From contig JAGUYX010000105.1 of assembly GCA_020061145.1 (NCBI GenBank), forward strand, positions 1 through 32,263: DNA of 32,263 nucleotides, read 5' to 3'. Below are positions 27,202 through 32,263 of this stretch, piece by piece. Numbering within the stretch: position 1 is the stretch's first letter; each line of letters begins with the position of its first letter. The notes under the pieces were generated by a model. That model was not told where the DNA came from. It saw only the letters and a list, made by a program, of their open reading frames with translations, and ran no database searches. Both the position numbers and the translations under genes were made by a program. The stretch is from Anaerolineales bacterium (lineage in GTDB: Bacteria; Chloroflexota; Anaerolineae; Anaerolineales; DRKV01).

Positions 27202-27217
27202 CTTTTCGGTCGAAAAG
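27202..27217. repeat. Palindrome CTTTTCG-GT-CGAAAAG upstream of the OsmC-family gene
   Basis: Perfect 7-bp arms in the 96-nt gap between the MFS and OsmC-family genes. Confidence 0.55.
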
Positions 27218-27279
27218 CATCAAATTGTTCGGAAAAGCACGAAACTACAATGCGCCGAAACGAAAAGGAGTTCGCTTAG

Positions 27280-27687
27280 ATGGAAATGTTAATCAATTTT
27301 CCCGGTGGGGCTCGGGTTGATGCCCAATTTGGCCCTTACACGGTACAGACAGATCAACCACCCATGGGAGGCGGAGCAGGCTCTGCCCCGACGCCATTTG
27401 CTGTGTTCCTGGCTTCGATTGGAACCTGCGCCGGGATTTACGTATTGGGGTTCTGCAAGCAACGCGGCTTGCCGACCGAAGGCATCCAGTTGATCCAACG
27501 GGTGCATACCGACCCAACCAGCGGCATGGTGGGGAAAGTAGAGCTGGAAATTCAAGTTCCGCCCTCGTTCCCCGAGCAGTATCACAGTGCCCTGGTCCGT
27601 TCGGCGGAACTTTGTGCCGTGAAAAAGCACTTCGAAAAACCGCCGAAATTTGATATCTATACCAAATCTGTGGTAGTACCCGCCTGA
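27280..27687 (+). CDS. OsmC family protein
   Basis: FLASIGTCAGIYVLGFCKQRGLPTEGIQL; second Cys in RSAELCAVKKHFEKPPKF; SD AAGGAG upstream. Confidence 0.82.
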   Translation: MEMLINFPGGARVDAQFGPYTVQTDQPPMGGGAGSAPTPFAVFLASIGTCAGIYVLGFCKQRGLPTEGIQLIQRVHTDPTSGMVGKVELEIQVPPSFPEQYHSALVRSAELCAVKKHFEKPPKFDIYTKSVVVPA

Positions 27688-27707
27688 AAGGGCGGCTCCT
27701 GGGACGC

Positions 27708-27747
27708 AACCTGCCCCTCGCTGTGAAACGGGGGGCAGGTTGTTTTT
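27708..27747 (+). terminator. Rho-independent terminator after the OsmC-family gene
   Basis: AACCTGCCCC / GGGGCAGGTT perfect 10-bp stem followed by GTTTTT. Confidence 0.85.
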
Positions 27748-27773
27748 AACTTAGGGGTGTTATTCTACTGGGT

Positions 27774-28271
27774 TCAGCCCTGGATATGGGCTTCCAGGAA
27801 CCAGAGCGATTTATCCAGGCCGCGGCTTACCTCGGTTAACATGTCCGCAGTGTCCATATCGCCGGATGCATCGGCGGTGTCGATAGCCTTGCGAGTGCTC
27901 TGTGCCAGGGTGGCATATCGTTTTACCAACGCCTCGACAACTGCCATTCCATCAAAAACATCGCCGGGCAGCTCATCCAGATGGCTGTTTTTTGCCGCCA
28001 GGCGGGTTGTGCCCAGGGCTACGCCGCCCAACGCAGTGGCGCGTTCGGCGATCATATCCACGTAACCCAGCAGGCCGGCTGCCAGCTCGTCGAACAATTC
28101 GTGTAATTGCATGAACTGGGGCCCTTTGACGTTCCAGTGCGCCTGTTTGGTCTGGCTGAACAGGTCGAAAGTGGCAGCCAATTGCTCGTTGAGCAGGCCG
28201 ATCATCTTCTGGCGTGTGGCGGATGATAAATCGTTATGCGTGGAAAAGGTTTTTGTGGTTTGGGTAGTCAT
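27774..28271 (-). CDS. dps: Dps family DNA-protection/ferritin-like protein
   Basis: QAHWNVKGPQFMQLHELFDELAAGLLGYVDMIAERATALGG ferroxidase signature. Confidence 0.92.
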   Translation of the reverse strand: MTTQTTKTFSTHNDLSSATRQKMIGLLNEQLAATFDLFSQTKQAHWNVKGPQFMQLHELFDELAAGLLGYVDMIAERATALGGVALGTTRLAAKNSHLDELPGDVFDGMAVVEALVKRYATLAQSTRKAIDTADASGDMDTADMLTEVSRGLDKSLWFLEAHIQG

Positions 28272-28300
28272 ACGTAAAACCTCCTGTTTCTTTATATGGG

Positions 28301-29563
28301 TTATTTTTCCGGTCCGATATAAGTACCCTCCGGGATGAGGGTGCTTTTCGGGATGACCACAATCCCATCCTGTACGCTGTACAGAACTGTATCATGCTCT
28401 GTACCGCGTGGGAAGGGGCGGATCACCACATTTTTGCCCATGCGCACGTTCTTGTCGATGATCGCCCCCTCGATATCACAATTGGCGCCAATACCGATCG
28501 GTATTCCACCCGGCGGCGAGACCTCCGGGCTGTCGTAATAGTCAGCCCCCATGATATAGGTGGTCTTGATCCGTGCGCCGCTTTTGATAATACTGCGCAG
28601 ACCAATCACCGAATCGTTGATCTCGGCATCCTGCACCCGGGAACCATCCGCGATCATTGTGTTATTCAGCTTTCCCCCACTGACAATCGAGCCGGGTAAA
28701 AAGCGGGCGCGGGTATAGATCGGGCGGTCCGGGTCATAGATATTGAAGGGTGGTTTTTCCTGCGTCAGGCTGAGATTGGTCTCGTAAAACGAGCGGATGG
28801 TCCCGATATCCACCCAATAACCGTCGAAGTCAAAGCCATACACCCGGTGTTTCTGGATGGCGTATGGAATAACATGTCCGCCAAAGTCGGTGTAGGTGGT
28901 CTGCTCCAGCAGGTCGATCAGCGTCTGGGTGTTGAACATATAGATGCCCATCGAGCCCAGAAAAGGTCTTTCTGAGTCATCCCGGCTGACGAATTGTCTC
29001 TGGACTTCCGGGTCTTTGGGTTTTTCCACAAAATCCCGGATCACCCCTTGCTGATCGCGCTTCAATAGACCGAAGCGGGTGGCATCTTCAGTGCTCACCG
29101 GCTGCACCGCAACCGTGATCTCAGCCTCATTCGCCCAATGAAAATCGGCCAGTGCACTGTAGTCCATGCGATACAGGTGATCGCCAGCCAGAATCAGCAC
29201 AAATTCCGAGCGGGCGGATTTGATTTCAAACAACTGTTTGCGCACGGCATCAGCCGTGCCCTGATACCAGTCTGTGCTGGTTGGCGTTTGTTCTGCCGCA
29301 AGAATCTGCACCCAACCGGGGTGGAAGGCGTCGAAGTTGTAGGATTGGGTAATGTGACGGTGCAATGAAACCGAATTGAACTGAGTTAAGACGGCGATGC
29401 GATGGATGCCGGAATTGATGCAGTTGCTGAGGGGGATATCGATCAACCGGTATTTACCCGCGATCGGAACTGCCGGTTTGGCACGCAGTTTAGTCAGCGG
29501 GTAAAGACGTTTACCGACGCCACCACCCATCACGACCGCAAGGACCTGATTGATCGATGGCAT
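28301..29563 (-). CDS. glgC: Glucose-1-phosphate adenylyltransferase
   Basis: VMGGGVGKRLYPLTKLRAKPAVPIAGKYRLIDIPLSNCINSGI; ILAGDHLYRMDY; GTADAVRKQ. Start at MPSINQ (29563); the upstream ORF extension runs toward the tRNA. Confidence 0.95.
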   Translation of the reverse strand: MPSINQVLAVVMGGGVGKRLYPLTKLRAKPAVPIAGKYRLIDIPLSNCINSGIHRIAVLTQFNSVSLHRHITQSYNFDAFHPGWVQILAAEQTPTSTDWYQGTADAVRKQLFEIKSARSEFVLILAGDHLYRMDYSALADFHWANEAEITVAVQPVSTEDATRFGLLKRDQQGVIRDFVEKPKDPEVQRQFVSRDDSERPFLGSMGIYMFNTQTLIDLLEQTTYTDFGGHVIPYAIQKHRVYGFDFDGYWVDIGTIRSFYETNLSLTQEKPPFNIYDPDRPIYTRARFLPGSIVSGGKLNNTMIADGSRVQDAEINDSVIGLRSIIKSGARIKTTYIMGADYYDSPEVSPPGGIPIGIGANCDIEGAIIDKNVRMGKNVVIRPFPRGTEHDTVLYSVQDGIVVIPKSTLIPEGTYIGPEK

Positions 29564-29611
29564 GGGCGCACTCCTTAGGCGATTTATGTTGCTGGATCGA
29601 GTCAGGAAGTT

Positions 29612-29640
29612 AAAGGGGCTTTCAAGGCCCGGGAAGCCCC
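29612..29640 (-). terminator. Possible terminator of tRNA-Leu
   Basis: Minus strand GGGGCTT..AAGCCCC stem followed by TTT. Confidence 0.5.
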
Positions 29641-29657
29641 GTGATATAATGCCCAGA

Positions 29658-29739
<82 letters not shown>

Positions 29740-29795
29740 CAGTTCATGTAATACATGCCTAAGTATAACGAATTCGGTCTGGAGGGTCAAGGAAA

Positions 29796-30374
29796 GTGGT
29801 TTTCAGCTTCCTGGACGAAAAAGTGAAGCTGCGTCCGTTTGAGGCGCAGGACGCTCCACATTTAGAACAATACCTGAATCATCCGGCGATCAGCGGACGG
29901 CGTTACCTGCCCTGGAAATACCCGGAGACCGCGCCCCTTTCCATGGAAGTGGTCAACCAGATCATCAATGACTGGCAGGCATTCGAACAGGGCTTTCACC
30001 TGGCTGTGATTTCATCGCCGGCAGATCGCATTGTCGGGCATGTTAATGTGGATTGGGGGTGGGATGCGCATTGCCCGAGTGTATCCCTGGTCATTTCCCC
30101 GGAATATCAACGCCAGCGGTTCGGCAGCTCTACTCTGAACATCGTGTTACATTATTTATTCTCAGAAACGCCGGCGCATACTGTCGGAAGCGAGTGGGTG
30201 GCAGATTGGAACGAACCCGCAAAACGCTTTTTACTTAAAAACGGTTTTACCTTAAATGGCACTATCCGCTGGGCCGGGATGCATGGCGGAAAACCTTTTG
30301 ATATGCATGCCGCGGATATTTTGCGACGCGAGTGGCAGACCAGGCCGGGAGGGGAGCATGCCGCTGGAGGGTGA
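29796..30374 (+). CDS. GNAT family N-acetyltransferase
   Basis: KLRPFEAQDAPHLEQYLNHPAISGRRYLP..; SLVISPEYQRQRFGSSTLNIVLHYLF; GTG start. Confidence 0.8.
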   Translation: MVFSFLDEKVKLRPFEAQDAPHLEQYLNHPAISGRRYLPWKYPETAPLSMEVVNQIINDWQAFEQGFHLAVISSPADRIVGHVNVDWGWDAHCPSVSLVISPEYQRQRFGSSTLNIVLHYLFSETPAHTVGSEWVADWNEPAKRFLLKNGFTLNGTIRWAGMHGGKPFDMHAADILRREWQTRPGGEHAAGG

Positions 30375-30954
30375 AATTGTCCGGCTGCGAGAAGAGCGCG
30401 CCTCTGACTTGCATTTCTTACAGGCGCTGCGCAATGACCTGGATACTCAGGCGTGGAGCAAGGCCCTGCCACCCGATTATACGTTGGAGATGTACCAGAA
30501 GCGCTTCCAGGGGCGCGAGTTTTCCTATGATCGGACGGATGGGCGGTTTATCATCGAGCTGAAAGAGACCGAAGAGGTCGCCGGGACGATCCTGTACAGC
30601 AACCTGGTCTCACGCTGGGAAGCCACGATTGGCATCATGGTGGCAAAACCATTTTGGGGCAAGGGTGTCGCCCAGGAGGCTCAGGAAATTTTATTACGTT
30701 TCCTGTTTGAAGAGCTGGGTTTACGGGTCGTACGCCTGTGGACTCACAGCGGCAACCCGCATGCCATCCAGCTGGCAGAACGGGCCGGGTTTCAAATTGC
30801 CTTGCGCCAGCGGGAAGCGATTTTCAAAGCCGGGCAGCTATACGATAATATTGTGATGGATCTGCTCCGGCCGGAGTATTACGCCCGGCATCCGGAACTT
30901 ACCGACCGGTTACCCGGGTTTCAGGTCGTGGAGCAGGCTACCGGATCGGAATGA
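30358..30954 (+). CDS. GNAT family N-acetyltransferase (RimJ/RimL-like)
   Basis: EIVRLREERASDLHFLQALRNDLDTQAWS; GIMVAKPFWGKGVAQEAQEILLRFLFEELGLRVVRLWTHSGNPHAIQLAERAGF; 17-nt overlap with the previous CDS. Confidence 0.9.
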   Translation: MPLEGEIVRLREERASDLHFLQALRNDLDTQAWSKALPPDYTLEMYQKRFQGREFSYDRTDGRFIIELKETEEVAGTILYSNLVSRWEATIGIMVAKPFWGKGVAQEAQEILLRFLFEELGLRVVRLWTHSGNPHAIQLAERAGFQIALRQREAIFKAGQLYDNIVMDLLRPEYYARHPELTDRLPGFQVVEQATGSE

Positions 30955-30955
30955 A

Positions 30956-32026
30956 ATGAAATTAGGGATTATTGGTCTTCCCCAATCGGGAAAGACGACC
31001 GTATTCAATGCTTTGACCCGCGGCAACCAGCCGACCAGTATGAGCGGCGTTCGCTTTGATGTCCACCAGGCCGTGGTAGACGTGCCAGATGAGCGCGTAA
31101 ATAAGCTCTCGGCGTTATTCAAACCACGCAAAACTACCTATGCCAAGGTTACCTATGCCGATATTGCTGGTTTGGATGGCAGCGCCGGGAAAAGCGGGTT
31201 TTCCGGGCCGTTGCTCAACCAGCTGGCGCAGATGGACGGTCTGATTCACGTGGTGCGTTGTTTCGAAAATGCCAGCGTGCCCCACCCGGCAGGCAGCCTG
31301 GATCCGCAGCGCGATCTGCAAATGGTGGATGGCGAATTGCTCTTGAATGACTTGTTGACGGTCGAGCGGCGGCTGGTACGGCTGGACGAGGAGAAACGGA
31401 AAGGGGGTGGGCGTGAAAAAGCAATCATCGAACGGGAAATAACCCTGTTTCAGCGCCTGCAAGAAACCCTGAGTGCCGAAAAACCTTTACGCTCGCTTGA
31501 ATTAACTCCTGAAGAGATTAAGTTATTGGCGGGTTTCGGGCTGCTGACTCTCAAGCCGGTGATGGTGATCTTAAACCTGGCCGAGGGGGAAACACCTCCT
31601 TCCCTGGAATATAACCTGCCGGGGAGCGCTCTGGTCGCCTTGCAGGGCAAACTGGAGATGGAACTGGCTCAGCTACCTGCGCAGGAAGCCGAGATGTTCA
31701 TGGATGACTATGGCATTACCGAGTTGAGCCTGTCGCGTGTCATCCGGACTTCGTATGACCTGCTGGGTTTGCTCTCTTTCTTTACCGTCGGCGAAGATGA
31801 AGTGCGCGCCTGGACGGTTCCGGATGGGGCAACAGCCTTGGACGCTGCCGCAGCCATTCATAGCGACCTGGCAAAAGGGTTTATCCGCGCGGAAGTGGTG
31901 GATTGCGAAACATTGCTCGAACTGGGAGGGTTGGCGGAAGCCCGTCAAAAAGGAAAATTACGCCTGGAAGGCAAAGATTATTTGGTCCACGATGGCGAAA
32001 TTATTCATATCCGCTTTAATATTTAA
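30956..32026 (+). CDS. ychF: YchF-family GTPase/ATPase
   Basis: MKLGIIGLPQSGKTTVFNALTRG (G1), ADIAGL (G3), VILNLAEGE (YchF-type G4), C-terminal TGS-like FFTVGEDEVRAWTVPDG. Confidence 0.9.
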   Translation: MKLGIIGLPQSGKTTVFNALTRGNQPTSMSGVRFDVHQAVVDVPDERVNKLSALFKPRKTTYAKVTYADIAGLDGSAGKSGFSGPLLNQLAQMDGLIHVVRCFENASVPHPAGSLDPQRDLQMVDGELLLNDLLTVERRLVRLDEEKRKGGGREKAIIEREITLFQRLQETLSAEKPLRSLELTPEEIKLLAGFGLLTLKPVMVILNLAEGETPPSLEYNLPGSALVALQGKLEMELAQLPAQEAEMFMDDYGITELSLSRVIRTSYDLLGLLSFFTVGEDEVRAWTVPDGATALDAAAAIHSDLAKGFIRAEVVDCETLLELGGLAEARQKGKLRLEGKDYLVHDGEIIHIRFNI

Positions 32027-32059
32027 CCAGCCAGAACAACACCTCGGGAGATATAAAGG

Positions 32060-32263
32060 ATGGAGACGACCAAAGATTTGGTTCAAACCAGATGGAGCCT
32101 GGAAGACCTGTTCAGCAGCTTCGACAGCCCAGAAGCCCAACAAGCCATTCAGGACTTGCAGGCCAGGGTAGAAAAATTTGCCGGATTGCGGGAGCGCTTG
32201 ACCGCTGACATCTCTACCGGCGAGTTCCTGGAGATCGTCAAACAATACGAGGCAATCAACAAG
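32060..32263 (+). CDS. N-terminus of an M3-family oligoendopeptidase F-like protein (truncated by window end)
   Basis: AAAGG SD then METTKDLVQTRWSLEDLFSSFDSPEAQQAIQDLQARVEKFAGLRERL..; open to the window end. The catalytic HExxH is outside the window. Confidence 0.65.
   Translation, partial: METTKDLVQTRWSLEDLFSSFDSPEAQQAIQDLQARVEKFAGLRERLTADISTGEFLEIVKQYEAINK

Noticed and set aside
29641-29650. TATAAT on the plus strand beside tRNA-Leu
   Set aside because: No matching -35 at correct spacing and it would transcribe antisense through the tRNA; chance match.

Overview
The window looks like an ordinary chromosomal segment of a Chloroflexi (probably Anaerolineae-like) bacterium. That assignment rests on recall of protein families, not a search. 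It is gene-dense, with about 30 CDSs and one tRNA-Leu(CAA), and I see no mobile elements or CRISPR array. Housekeeping genes include lipB (3' end), a TRAM/RumA-like RNA methyltransferase, holA, a dihydrouridine synthase, radA, clpC, rpsA, dps, glgC, ychF and the start of a pepF-like gene. The strongest unusual signal is a split Mg/Co-chelatase gene at 18703-20756. Its ChlI-like AAA+ frame stops at 19809, just after an A10GGG run at 19789-19801. The acidic linker and VWA (ChlD) domain continue uninterrupted in the -1 frame. An SD-like GAGGTGA lies a few nt upstream of the run, and there is no good independent start for the VWA part. This is the pattern of programmed -1 frameshifting or transcriptional slippage giving two chelatase subunits from one gene. 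The second strong signal is a cluster of DnaA boxes at 22863-23162 (two exact TTATCCACA plus several near matches) in the largest intergenic gap, a candidate oriC or DnaA-titration site with no dnaA gene in the window. Other points of interest are a PucC-like/MerR-like/57-aa TM/multi-TM operon with three TGTAG direct repeats beside its promoter, and an MFS-ArsR-MFS operon with a perfect palindrome just downstream of its -10.
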